Both the position numbers and the translations under genes were made by a program. Positions 11,370-20,929 of a DNA stretch of 25,133 nucleotides are shown in pieces. Each line of letters starts with the position of its first letter. Position 1 is the first letter of the stretch. This DNA comes from Perkinsus chesapeaki (taxonomy: Eukaryota; Perkinsozoa; Perkinsida; Perkinsidae), in contig JAAPAO010000533.1 in NCBI GenBank assembly GCA_013115145.1, positions 1-25,133 on the forward strand, in the 5' to 3' direction. Below the pieces are notes generated by a model, which made no database searches, had not been told where the DNA came from, and saw nothing but the letters and a program-made list of their open reading frames with translations.

Positions 11370-11509
11370 TGATACTCAACTTTACCGAACTGACGACAGT
11401 TGTTCCTCGAACGTTTGCACTCGAAAAAAGCGGAGCGAAGCGATTTCCGTTTCACAGTTTTATTTTTGACAGCGCGAAATTGTATATCGCGTCACTTTCA
11501 GTTGATACC
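11370..11509. promoter_or_regulatory. Shared divergent promoter, REEP-like / TVP23
   Basis: The 140 nt between the two start codons must hold both 5' leaders and both core promoters. I see no TATA box at a convincing position. The open frame that crosses it begins at a TTG (11369) and is not needed for TVP23, whose ATG is at 11510. Shared regulation is inferred from geometry only. Confidence 0.5.
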
Positions 11510-12520
11510 ATGACAGAAACTTCCCCAAACAACAGTTCATCATCGACAAATGTTAGGTTAGAGTTCAGTGACTTCTCCACTAGCACTCTACCGCCAATAG
11601 GAGGGGTTGATAATAATACAAATATATCTAATAGCCAAGGTAATACTGGCTTTAAGATGACCTTTAATCGACCTATTATGAATCTTTTATAGAAGTGTCT
11701 TATATATTCTGAACTTGAAAGTAACCTACTCTCGCTTTAGGTACTTTCTCTAACACCGTATTAGCCCATTCAGCTCATCCATGGGTATGTGTGTTCCATA
11801 TTATATTTAAGATAGCAGCTATATTCTCGTATTGGGTAGTCTACTGGCTATCAGGAAAAAGCTATATAAGTACACCCTACCACACTACCTTATTATCATT
11901 CTCCATTACCAGTTACATTTGTATGTACTACCACATGCCTAGCATTGGACTTCTGGACTGTTAAAAATGTAACAGGAAGGTAATAGTAACGGTCGTATCG
12001 AGCAGTGGGGGAGGGTGTAAGGTTATTAGGCTGCTGGTTGGACTACGATGGTGGAATGAATACGAGTCCAGTCCTAGTGATGATAAGGATAGTAAATCAA
12101 CATGGGTGTTTGAATCACAAAGTGAGGACTTTGAAAGATCTCTCAATCCCACCGATAAAACCATCTTCTGGGGAGCCCTGGTAGTATTAACACTTCCCTA
12201 TGTATTATATGAATATCATTAGTATATATTTCCTATATTCTGGATAGCTGGTGCCATTAGTAACCTTATATCATTCTCATTTGACTATGTTGTCCTTAAC
12301 ATAATGGGTATTATATTATCCATGGCGAATGTTGTTGGCTATTGGAAGTGTTCTAAAGGTAACCTCTCCATCTTTTACCTCAATACATCGATACCCTTTA
12401 TCAGAATCTCAGCGCAGGCTACAGTCATGGGCATCTCAGCAAGCACTGGGAGCAATGGGAAGTGGTGGACTTAGTAGCCTAGCGTCGAGGGCTGGTAGTT
12501 GGCTGAAGGGCTCTCGGTGA
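11510..12520 (+). CDS. TVP23: Golgi membrane protein TVP23 homologue
   Basis: TVP23 (FAM18) is a four-pass protein of late Golgi vesicles involved in vesicle trafficking. Six exons (11510-11639, 11741-11869, 11913-11979, 12030-12180, 12223-12358, 12405-12520) give 242 residues with all phases consistent. After a Ser/Asn-rich cytosolic N terminus come HPWVCVFHIIFKIAA, then the family hallmark [20 protein letters not shown] split over two introns, then WVFES, TDKTIFWGAL, and the last helix ending ANVVGYWKCSK. The tail SQRRLQSWASQQAL is also typical. An apparent in-frame TAG at 12220-12222 lies in a 42-nt intron (12181-12222); removing that intron restores family spacing exactly. I chose the ATG at 11510 because upstream codons are TTG-initiated and lie in the promoter gap. 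Confidence 0.95.
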
Positions 12521-12602
12521 TCAATCCAACCATTGTTATCATTTCTAATCAGTACTATGTTGTGTAGTTAGTATTAATTGTTATATAGGACTTCTGTTAC
12601 CT

Positions 12603-13362
12603 ATGGCCAAGTTCAACCGTACAGATCGTACAGAGCTAAATAAATTCGAAAGGGAGTAATATCCTTTATAGTGCGGGAGATGGTAGATATCTTTCAGTTC
12701 TAACCTAACATGGGCTGAATTACACAGTCTAAAGGATCGTATACAGTACCCGGACATGCCACACTCAATGCCACGTATTAGGCTATTATTAATACCTATT
12801 ATTGCTGTTGTTATTAGAAACTCTAGTGCAGCATATACCAGACTGTATGGCGGAGTTCTACTCACTTGAACGGTGCTTGGATTATGGTATACAAAGGGAG
12901 CATCCTAGACGACCGTAATAGAGCTAGTTGGATATGTACATAGGGTAAGTGACAGGTATGCAAGGCTGATAGGATGTAAGGCGACACATTTGATATTTGA
13001 ACGATGTGTACGGCGGAGGGATACTAGGATAATGAAGGAGATAACACAGTAAAGATTGGGATGATTTGACGGAAATATGGTATTGATAGATGGGAGAGAT
13101 CGGCTATATCAGAGCTATCGGATACGGCTAAACAGGAATATGTAGAAGGGCTAGAGCGAAGGCAGCGTTACTATGAGTAATATAGAGAGAAAGTCGGTAT
13201 TATAGGAAAGAGTAATGCAGGTACTTATCAGACCAATCCAAGCAGAAGGACAAGCAAAAGTTCTATGATAGACAGTATACACATATACTGGATAGGGTTA
13301 TCAATGTTAAGGAGGTATTAGGGCTACCATTGGATGATAATGAACAATCAAGGGTAATATAG
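12603..13362 (+). CDS. Twin-CX9C (CHCH) protein, copy A
   Basis: Six exons (12603-12655, 12698-12774, 12818-12886, 12922-13048, 13090-13176, 13221-13362) encode 184 residues. Two exact CX9C motifs, CMAEFYSLERC and CKATHLIFERC, lie about 25 residues apart. In the CHCH superfamily such pairs form a disulfide-linked helical hairpin, and most members are imported into the mitochondrial intermembrane space by the Mia40 relay; no presequence is needed and none is seen. The C-terminal half is charged and helical and ends near FYDRQYTHILDRVINVKEVL. The specific role (respiratory-complex subunit, assembly factor or ATP synthase subunit) cannot be told. Copy B follows directly downstream with matching intron positions. 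Intron 13049-13089 carries a copy of the 27-nt segment found in two other genes. Confidence 0.84.
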
Positions 13363-13607
13363 TAATATAGAAGGTGCGGAGTTAGTGTAGGTTAAACAAA
13401 ATAAAAGGGGTGGCACAACACATAATTTGGATACCATAATAAGGACATTTACACATAGATTGGATGCTAATAATAAAGGGAAGTATAAGGACGTTAATAG
13501 CCCTATATTTGGTTAGTAGCTTTTGGTGGTTAATGATTATCATGTTTCTGAATGCACTGCATGTTGTGTTTTCTATGAGTATTATTAGTGTTATAATGGC
13601 ATTATAA

Positions 13608-14830
13608 ATGGATGGGGTTGATAGGACATGCAAGAATAGTTTCTGGAGAGAGTAAGGGTGCCTTAGTGACCATGCTCTGGTATAGTCTACTATCTCAGTG
13701 ATCTCCCAAGCGCTAATCTATTCCTTCATTACAAGGAGCGTTATACCCTACCTGAGCTACCCCGCCATATGCCTAGTAAGCCCAGTAGCATCTTCCTGTT
13801 ATCTATTCTATAAGTCTCAGTGGCAGTAGTAGATGGTATTGGTGATTGTACAGGGCCGGCTGCAACTCTCGAGCAATGTGTTGAATATAGGGCTATGGGG
13901 CCTAGGAAGTATAATAATGATAATTATAAAGCACATAGTGCCCTTCTAGGGGTTTAATGACATGTCAAGCTTTAGCACAACTATTTGGTAAATGTATACA
14001 ATCGAGGGATAGGAAGATTATGACAGCTGTTACTAAGTACTACAGGGAGGGGGTGGTGCAGGAGGAGCGTAAAAGACATAGTTTATTACCTGTGCAGCAT
14101 TGATAGATGAAAGATTCCGAGTCTGGCGTCCATTCCATCAGACGTGTCCCAATTTGCGCGCCTGTATATGTTGTTGGTCCATATCATTATTACATTTACA
14201 TGTATGCCTTGTATCTTGATACATACGATGAAATGACATCGTGGAACTACAGGGTGTCCCAAAAAATGAGCTTTTTTGAATAACTTCCTCAGGACGGCGA
14301 ATATCTCGACGACACATGCGTCGTTCGAAAGCCCTCGAGAGTAACTTTCTAACGGCATACGGCCCATGATGATATTCGATTGGGTTGGCGAGAAATCTAA
14401 ATTTTAAAATTCCAAAAAATCGGTTTCAATGGAAGAGGTCAGATTTTGGCAATTGTAAAATTGGTTTGATACCACCTTGAGAGGTGATAATGAATGATCT
14501 TTAGCTGTCGGTGGTGAGATGTCCAATTTAAAGAAACTCTAAAAGGAAGCACCCTGTATATCAGACATTACCTATTCTTACATGTCAGATGGGAAGTGAG
14601 GTCCGTCTCTACTATGACAGATGATGCCAAACGAGAGTATCTGGCCAGTCTAGAGGTCGAGAAAAGACACTATATGTACTAATGATATCATGATCTGGTA
14701 TAATGGTAAGGATTTCAGGCGATTGGCTGATATGTGTTATTCAAGGGAACGTAGAAGGATGTATGATAGACAATATACTCACCTCCTTGACCGGTCTATT
14801 GCTATTAAAAAGTCACTAGGAGTAAGCTAA
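13608..14830 (+). CDS. Twin-CX9C (CHCH) protein, copy B
   Basis: This is a tandem paralogue of the upstream gene. Exons 13608-13651, 13699-13775, 13821-13908, 13950-14036, 14589-14675 and 14719-14830 encode 164 residues. The CX9C pairs are CTGPAATLEQC and CQALAQLFGKC. The C-terminal half matches copy A closely (YDRQYTHLLDR against YDRQYTHILDR), and exons 2 and 5 have exactly the same lengths in both copies (77 and 87 nt). Copy A has six exons and B has six, with corresponding boundaries. The intron between exons 4 and 5 (14037-14588) has grown to 552 nt and contains a mariner-type MITE; the corresponding intron in A is 41 nt. The reading frame is intact, so this looks like a functional, diverged duplicate. 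The start ATG is the first in frame; an additional upstream exon cannot be excluded. Confidence 0.83.
14250..14556. mobile_element. Mariner-type MITE in an intron of CX9C copy B
   Basis: A 307-bp element has ends CAGGGTGTCCC (left) and CAGGGTGCTTCC (right, opposite strand), flanked by TA at 14248-14249 and 14557-14558. CAGGGTG plus a TA duplication is a common mariner/Tc1 terminus. The repeats are short, identical over seven bases and then diverged, and there is no transposase frame inside. It lies wholly in the 552-nt intron. About 200 nt of that intron on its left side (14040-14247) is also unexplained and may be part of another insertion. Confidence 0.72.
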
Positions 14831-14862
14831 TAATGGCAATAGTAATGTAATGGTAATAATAG

Positions 14863-15024
14863 ATGGAACTACAAGAGCATGAGGTTGACAGAGATGGACA
14901 GAATAAGCGGGGAGGTCGATCCAGTACTATGGAGAAAGTTGTAGAGAAGTTACATGGTAGAAGGGCATCTCAAGAGGCCCGGGATTATAACTATGCCATG
15001 TATAAGTTCTCTGCTACTACTTGA
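14863..15024 (+). CDS. Possible small basic protein
   Basis: An ATG-to-TGA frame of 53 residues starts 32 nt after the stop of CX9C copy B. It is charged, with a Lys/Arg/Glu-rich core (MEKVVEKLHGRRASQEAR) and no membrane segment. It could be a genuine short gene, a first exon whose continuation I could not fix, or chance. An alternative splice at 15006 would run into a hydrophobic stretch ending near 15139. I recognise no family. Confidence 0.3.
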   Translation: MELQEHEVDRDGQNKRGGRSSTMEKVVEKLHGRRASQEARDYNYAMYKFSATT

Positions 15025-15334
15025 CATCGACATTATTAGTCATCCTTCATCAACATTCTTCTTGTGTTTGTTATTACTGTGTGATCCGGAGATTCTGGTT
15101 TTATCGACTAAGTCTGTATCACTTGCCCAGCTCTTGTGAGCTCCTAAGACTGGCTCTCAGTTAATAGCCTCAAGCGGTGAGCTTCGAAGGTGTCGTAAAC
15201 AGTGTTTATCAAGTACATGGTATACGGTATGGAACAGTAGACCGCCAAACTGTAGTCCGTACTGAGGGACTTGTTGAATGGTATTATTACTCAACATACT
15301 AATATGAACTGAAACCGTACATAATGTATTTCGC
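15025..15334. other. Spacer between plus-strand genes and the MBOAT gene
   Basis: This stretch holds the presumed 3' end of the MBOAT gene (minus) and the downstream region of the CX9C copy B side (plus). I see no exon with family motifs. A plus-strand frame across 14954-15139 is Leu-rich but lacks any recognisable domain. Confidence 0.55.
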
Positions 15335-16997
15335 TTATTCCGCTTTAACCTGCTTCTTCATTTCTACCTTCCCTTCCTCACCATTGATCTTCCTCTTCGG
15401 CTTTCGCACTAATCTAGGTAATAATACTATAACCATAATATGCCATATATGTCCAACAAAGTATACCGATCTCCACACAGCAATGGTGGTACCGAACTCC
15501 AGCATAACCTGACCTGTACCATAATAATTAAGGGAGAAGAAAGTCTGTGCCCAAGCAAAGAAGGCATATAAGGGATAGAGCTTGGCATAGGGAGCATTAT
15601 CACCATAGAACATAGGACCTATTAAATGCCTACCAAGGCTATCGGCAGTGGACTCGAGGATTGTACCTGATAAAGAGGAAATGGAACGAGGAACGCAAAT
15701 AACAAGTTTATATTAAATGGAAAAATATAAGAAAAAAATATTTCCCATTTTTCACGTTTTTTATCAATACGAATTTCTGGGAACATAGAGAGTGATGCTG
15801 CTAATACGAATGTAGCTGAGATACCCTGCCCCTCCCCTCCTTATTACATAGGAAAAATAGATAATATCCAGGATAAAAGCCATGCCAGAATGCACTAATA
15901 GTCCTTGTTATTAAGGTAGCAAAGTCCTTAGAGCTCATAAAAGTAATAAAGGATGGTTTAGTTACACGTTGGTAGACGTAATACTTCAGCCATTCAGCAA
16001 CACGTGTATTCCAATTATTGAGGGCCTCGGGGGCATTCAAAGCGAACTCCACATGGAAGTAATCACCATTCTCGGCACGCTTGAAGGTTCGAGTTTTAGG
16101 ATCGGACAGACCAAATCCACAGGCATCACCGACAGCCTCGCATAGATACCAGCAGAAGAAAAACTTAGACCGATAGGAGCTGACGGTGACGCATAGTAGA
16201 GGCACTCGGATGAGGAAAGGTAGATTAAGGAACCAAGATGATGTTACTGTTGATACTGGAATATATGTATTAGCAATAAGCATTATTATACCGCAACCGG
16301 CGCATTTGGCCAATGCCTTTAATGTAGGGGGTACGGTACTGATGTGACTGAGCTCGGAAAAACAACCACGAAGGTAAACCCAGTCAAGATACTCACGGCA
16401 GAAGAATACAGGGCCGGTAAGGGCACCGAAAAAACCGAATATATAAGATAGATATGATACTATATCTGGTGTCTGTTGTAGGCAGTTATTAAGCCTGTAT
16501 TCTTGTTCATGTTTCTTGGTAGAGAGGGGCTTGCCTTCGTTAAGTAGTCTACCGTCATAACAGTCATAGGCAAATGTAGCGTATTTAGCAGTGAATATCA
16601 TAAGGGGCAATGTTACGTCTAATTTCCATCCAAGATAATCAACCTTCATTCTCCATAAATGGAAGGCGCTAAGAACAGCCATACTGTTGATGGCTACTAT
16701 AGATGGTCTATAAGGGAATAGTACCACAAAGAGGTAGTTCATAACACTAACTAGTAATACAACCATTGTATTCCATGGACCTTGTAATATATAGGTTAAT
16801 CCTAAACCAAGGCCTAGACTAGTATACAGCCTAATAGTGCCGTTATTCAATGTACGGAACCAAAAGGATATACCAATACTTAACAATAGACAACCAAGTA
16901 ATACTATCTGGTCAGGTGGGAACCCTATACCATCAGCAACAGCATTAATACCGCTGTTTAAGGGGCCTGGTAAATGAGTAAAGTCAGAAGATGACAT
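15335..16997 (-). CDS. MBOAT lysophospholipid acyltransferase (ALE1/LPCAT-like)
   Basis: Membrane-bound O-acyltransferases of this group transfer fatty acyl groups from acyl-CoA to lysophospholipids in the ER (Lands cycle). Exons 16997-15848, 15815-15771 and 15666-15335 give 508 residues, normal for MBOAT1/2/5 and ALE1. The protein is hydrophobic throughout with many membrane segments. The conserved Asn region reads NNWNTRVAEWLKYYVYQR near residue 320, and the catalytic His lies in SAFWHGFYPGYY near 365-376. This WHG-PGYY form favours the lysophospholipid group over sterol or Hedgehog acyltransferases. The C terminus ends in a long hydrophobic segment and a Lys-rich tail (KPKRK, MKKQVKAE) like ER-retained proteins. 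Intron 15816-15847 is only 32 nt and intron 15667-15770 is 104 nt. The gene is divergent from the first Mei2-like gene. Confidence 0.95.
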
Positions 16998-17348
16998 TAA
17001 CAAGATTCAAACAGCTTGTCAGCAACTCAATTCACCACAGGCAAGCACAATCTTGACATCTTGAACAGTCTTGAGTTTCCTTAATTTCTATCACACAGTC
17101 CGTCCTGTACTTCACGAGCGAAAATCTTCTTCCTTCTCCGTTACTCTATCGGCTTGTGTAGTTTTACTATATAATCTTCCTCCTTTATGCTCCCATACCG
17201 CTCTTTCCTATGATTTAGTTTCTATAAAGGAATACATCGTCTGTATGTCACTGCAGCGCCCTGCATCACCTTGTTGTTATTTAGCTTAGTTAAATCGCTT
17301 AATACAGTCACCATCAGTTGTATTTATCGCTTTATACTAATTTCCCCT
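16998..17348. promoter_or_regulatory. Divergent intergenic region, MBOAT / Mei2-like A
   Basis: This 351-nt gap separates the start codons of two divergent genes and must include both promoters and leaders. It contains pyrimidine-rich tracts near 17130-17200 on the plus strand. The open frame entering from 17271 starts at TTG and simply runs into the Mei2-like coding sequence, so I start that gene at the ATG at 17349. No specific promoter element is recognisable. Confidence 0.5.
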
Positions 17349-18665
17349 ATGACGGTCGATACTACTGGTATTGAGCAGCTTGTAAAGGAGATATCCTTCC
17401 TTGAAGCATCTGGTCAAGCCGACCCTAATGCGCCTGCAGACAGTCTCTGTGATTTGTTCGCTCGTACCAACCCAGACCTGTTGGACTCCTTGGTTGAGGT
17501 TATGAATAGTTGCAGCCACATCGATGATAACGCTTCGACTGCTGCCCCATCTACTGCTAGCCCTGGTCCTGGCCTTCTATCAAGTGATAGTGATCTCAAT
17601 GCACATTACTTCCAGCTTGGCGGGAGGTTCCCCCCTGCACCCGCCTCGGTGGTCTCTGACTCTGAGCTAGCTTACCGTAGACAACAGCAGCAGTCTTTGT
17701 ATCATCAACAGGCTACTACTAATAACAGTAATGGCTCATCTGGTCCCATGGTCCCTGTTAATGTTGAAGAGCTTTTGCGTACTGGTAACGATACAAGGAC
17801 AACTGTTATGATTAAGAGGATTCCTAGGAGGTAACTTCATAACACCTTCACCACGTGATGATTATCGTATGTTATTAGGTACACTGTCGCCATGCTACGA
17901 GATGAGATTGATCGTCGTTGTCCAGCCCTTAAGAATGGCGGTTATGATCTATTATATCTCCCTGTTGACACAGCTAAGGTAAGGTGAAGGCTGCTGCTAG
18001 TAGGTACGCTGTTGTTATTAACCGTCCTTTAGGTTGCCAATCGTGGATATGCATTCATTAACTTCCGTTCCCCAAAGCATGTCCTCGTGTTTGCCTCTGC
18101 ATTCCAGAACTATGAATGGCCTGGTCAACGTGCCCATGGTCCGCATCAACCAGCTAATGGTGAAGTTAAAATCTGTGAGATTTACTTTGCTCACATTCAA
18201 GGTCGAGAGGAGACCATACGAAGTGTCGATCCTACTGGTAACAAGAACGCCACCTCTCCAGCCTACCAGAGCATCGGTGACGATAAGTGTTGGGTGTTGG
18301 GCTATAACGAGCCACCAGGAGGATTCCAACATACTAGAAGGGGCTCCAACAAAGCACGTAACTTTATGTCATCATATGGTATGGGCAACAACAGCAGCAG
18401 ATCTGGTTACTCTTCTCGTCGATCTCGTAATGACCAATGTATGGTATGTGGTGGATCTCCTTCATCTGGTACCTGTATCTGTGCCTACTACCGTGCTAAT
18501 GCCTCGTTATCTAGTCTAACACATGCCCAGATCAATCAGTTAGCTGCTGCTAGTTCTGCTGCCTCCCCTATGGTAGACCCCTATCAGTTCTCGATCAACT
18601 CACCAGAGTTCATTCCGGCATCTGCCTCTTCCTCAGCTAGTCCGAGTGATTACCGTTTTTACTAA
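17349..18665 (+). CDS. Mei2-like RNA-binding protein, copy A
   Basis: Proteins with the Mei2 C-terminal RRM bind RNA and control meiotic entry or growth in fungi and plants; members also occur in alveolates. Exons 17349-17830, 17879-17978 and 18033-18665 encode 404 residues. The first ~150 residues are Ser/Ala/Gln-rich and probably disordered. The RRM starts at TTVMIKRIPRRYTVAMLRDE near residue 150, continues YDLLYLPVDTAKVANRGYAF and ends around residue 240; these are the RRM_2 (Mei2-type) ribonucleoprotein motifs. The segment after it, EIYFAHIQGREETIRSVDPT, is nearly identical in copy B, so the extended C-terminal helix is conserved. The tail is Ser-rich with CMVCGG and CICAYY cysteine pairs. 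Introns are 48 and 54 nt. Confidence 0.93.
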
Positions 18666-19832
18666 TAGGCTTTTTGCCCATTTGTATGACGGTTATTGTT
18701 ATTACGTCGGTTGGCATTTGCTTATCATCATAATGAAGTCTGCCCCGGTAGAAACCGTCATTAGTCAACTGCTGCGCATGATCCTTAAGTGGGCGTCCTT
18801 GCCCATAGTGTAGACTACTACTTTATCGCAGCCCCTTGTTCTATGTTCCTTATACTTAGCTTCCCCGGTACTTGTTGGTAGTTACCTGAATGAACAGTGA
18901 TACTACCATCATCATTCGTACCTTTCATCTGTTCCTTATCTATTTCCCAGTCACCATCGGTGGTCGTCATCATCATACCATCACCAGGCGTGTTGTTGTT
19001 GCATCTCCCTTCTGTAGACTATTAAGGGTTCATCTATGTGTTAGGGCATCTAACGTGTGATTTTACTTGATACCAGCGATTACTAGTAGCATCACTGTTA
19101 TCTGTCCACCTATAAGACGACATCCCTGCCTATCTGCGTCGTTTTTCAACCGGTCTTCCGACAGAAATACAATAGTACTAGCAATATATCCTGTAATGAT
19201 ACCATGTCTTTATGGTATTATCATTATGCTTATTGGTATGTATTACTATAGAGTAGTGGGGTAGTAGTACGGTCAGTCTACTTACCTGTTCTATTCTGCT
19301 ACAGATGGGTATCATCATAACATTCAGCTTTGTCGTCTTGTTTGCTTCATTGACTTCAATAATTTCTCGGGTTTATCCTTATGAGGTTAGTCTTTGACCG
19401 ACTTCCTAGTGCGAGTTTAGTAGGGTATAGTACTATTTTTGCTATCCTTACTCGTAGGTAGATTGAACCCTAAAACATCATCGTCATCATGAGCAACAAC
19501 AGCCTTCTTTCAACTACCATTGTATCATCATTGGCTCAGCCTTGGGCGCTGAACTAAACCTTATGAAGGATATGCTCTTCATTGGCCTAGTAGTACAACG
19601 ACCTTCATTCCTTACCAACCAGTGTGTTGCTCATCACACAGTAGCCTGTTGTTGTTGAGCAGCTGCCTTGTGATGTTGTGTAGGTGTGCTAAATGCAATT
19701 TGCCTTTCGTCGAGCTATTCCTGTTTCCTCCAGTATCTTCAAGCTGCTTTGTGTAAGCTCAATTAGTACAAGCTTTCCTCATCTTTTGATACCTTATCGG
19801 AATAGGCATTTTTAATTGGTCAACTTTTAATC
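18666..19832. other. Spacer between the two Mei2-like genes
   Basis: No coding exon with recognisable motifs is visible on either strand of this 1.2-kb stretch. It should contain the 3' end of copy A and the promoter of copy B. Short ATC/TCA-type tracts are scattered through it. The plus frame at 19067-19264 is hydrophobic near its end but lacks any domain and has no splice-linked partner. Confidence 0.6.
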
Positions 19833-20602
19833 ATGTTGATGAATGGTATCATATCTTCGTCGTCGTATGATTCTAATATTGTCGATGATGCTAGTAACTT
19901 GTGGGAGATATTCTCCTCCCATCCAGAATTAGTATTACCTTTGGCTGCACATGTTGGCCGTTTACAGCTTGATGAAGGCCCTCTTAATAAGCCTCTAAAC
20001 CGGTCTAAGGATTTGCCTAATTCCAGTGAAGGGAAGACTACCGTCATGATCAAGAGGATTCCTCGCACGTAATCAAGTCGCTTTAACCGCGCGTTCATTT
20101 TATCTTCAGTTATACTGTGGCAATGCTGCGTGACGAGTTGGAAGCTGCCTGTCCTATGATGAAGCATGGAGGTTACGATCTTTTATATCTTCCAGTTGAT
20201 ACGGCTAAGGTAACTGTCATCTAGTCGGCTAGTGTGTTTTAATTGCTTGATCAGATAAGTAACCGCGGTTATGCATTTGTTAATTTTACATCTCATGAAT
20301 GCCTTTGTGCTTTCGTCGCTTCTATGCGCAATCGTCCATGGCAGAGATTCTCTCCTGGTTCTAAGCGATGCGCAGAAATCTATTTTGCTCATATTCAAGG
20401 GAGGGAAGATACTATACGTAACGTTGATCCCACTGGGAGCAAGAACACTACTTCACCAGCGTATCAGAGTATAGGTGACGAGAATGTCTGGGTTATGGGT
20501 TTTAATATCGAGCCTGAGTTAACTCTGGCTGGTGCACATCATCATCACCATCATCATCCTCAACTGGGTCTTGGTTGGATTCCTCCACCACGAGTTCGTT
20601 AG
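19833..20602 (+). CDS. Mei2-like RNA-binding protein, copy B
   Basis: This is a shorter tandem paralogue of copy A. Exons 19833-20068, 20110-20209 and 20255-20602 give 227 residues. Exon 2 is exactly 100 nt in both genes and both introns sit at the same codons and phases. The RRM begins TTVMIKRIPRTYTVAMLRDE near residue 70 and continues YDLLYLPVDTAKISNRGYAF. The following block, AEIYFAHIQGREDTIRNVDP, is shared with copy A. The N-terminal extension is 80 residues shorter than in A, and the C terminus is cut to a short tail with a run of seven histidines, lacking the Cys pairs of A. The two genes therefore differ outside the RNA-binding core. Introns are 41 and 45 nt. Confidence 0.93.
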
Positions 20603-20929
20603 AGTGGTAATTGTTATGGTGATATAAACGTAACATTGTCCGTGATGATCAGTATCCATCGCTTATTATTGTTGCATCCTCCTTTGGCCTATGCCTGATG
20701 TGATGGTGACATCTCTATTTTAACTGCTTCGCTTTTGGCAAACCATTACCCGTATAAGCGTCATCGGGTTATATTTGTTGGGTCTATATGCCCTGTAACA
20801 ATGATCTTTATGCTTCGTAACAACAACAACATCATCATCAATCTTAGTGTGATAGTGTGATAAGTCTCATAATTTAATTGCTTTGCGTTCAAGTAGACCA
20901 TCCCCATATATCATCAGTAATAACCCTGA
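20603..20929. other. Convergent spacer, Mei2-like B / SPO11
   Basis: The spacer lies between the stop codons of two convergent genes and should hold both 3' ends. I see CAA- and ATC-type short tracts near 20820-20842 and nothing else. Confidence 0.55.

Noticed and set aside
12181-12222. In-frame TAG within the TVP23 gene, suggesting a pseudogene or stop-codon reassignment
   Set aside because: The stop lies in a 42-nt GT-AG stretch; removing it restores exact spacing to the family between the TIFWGAL and IFWIAG segments.
14086-14367. Minus-strand frame crossing the left edge of the mariner-type MITE, possible transposase
   Set aside because: It lacks a DDE/D-type catalytic pattern or helix-turn-helix and spans both element and flank, so it cannot belong to the element.
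18034-18519. Alternative plus-strand frame of 161 codons
   Set aside because: It is a shadow of Mei2-like exon 3, whose own frame carries the RRM motifs.
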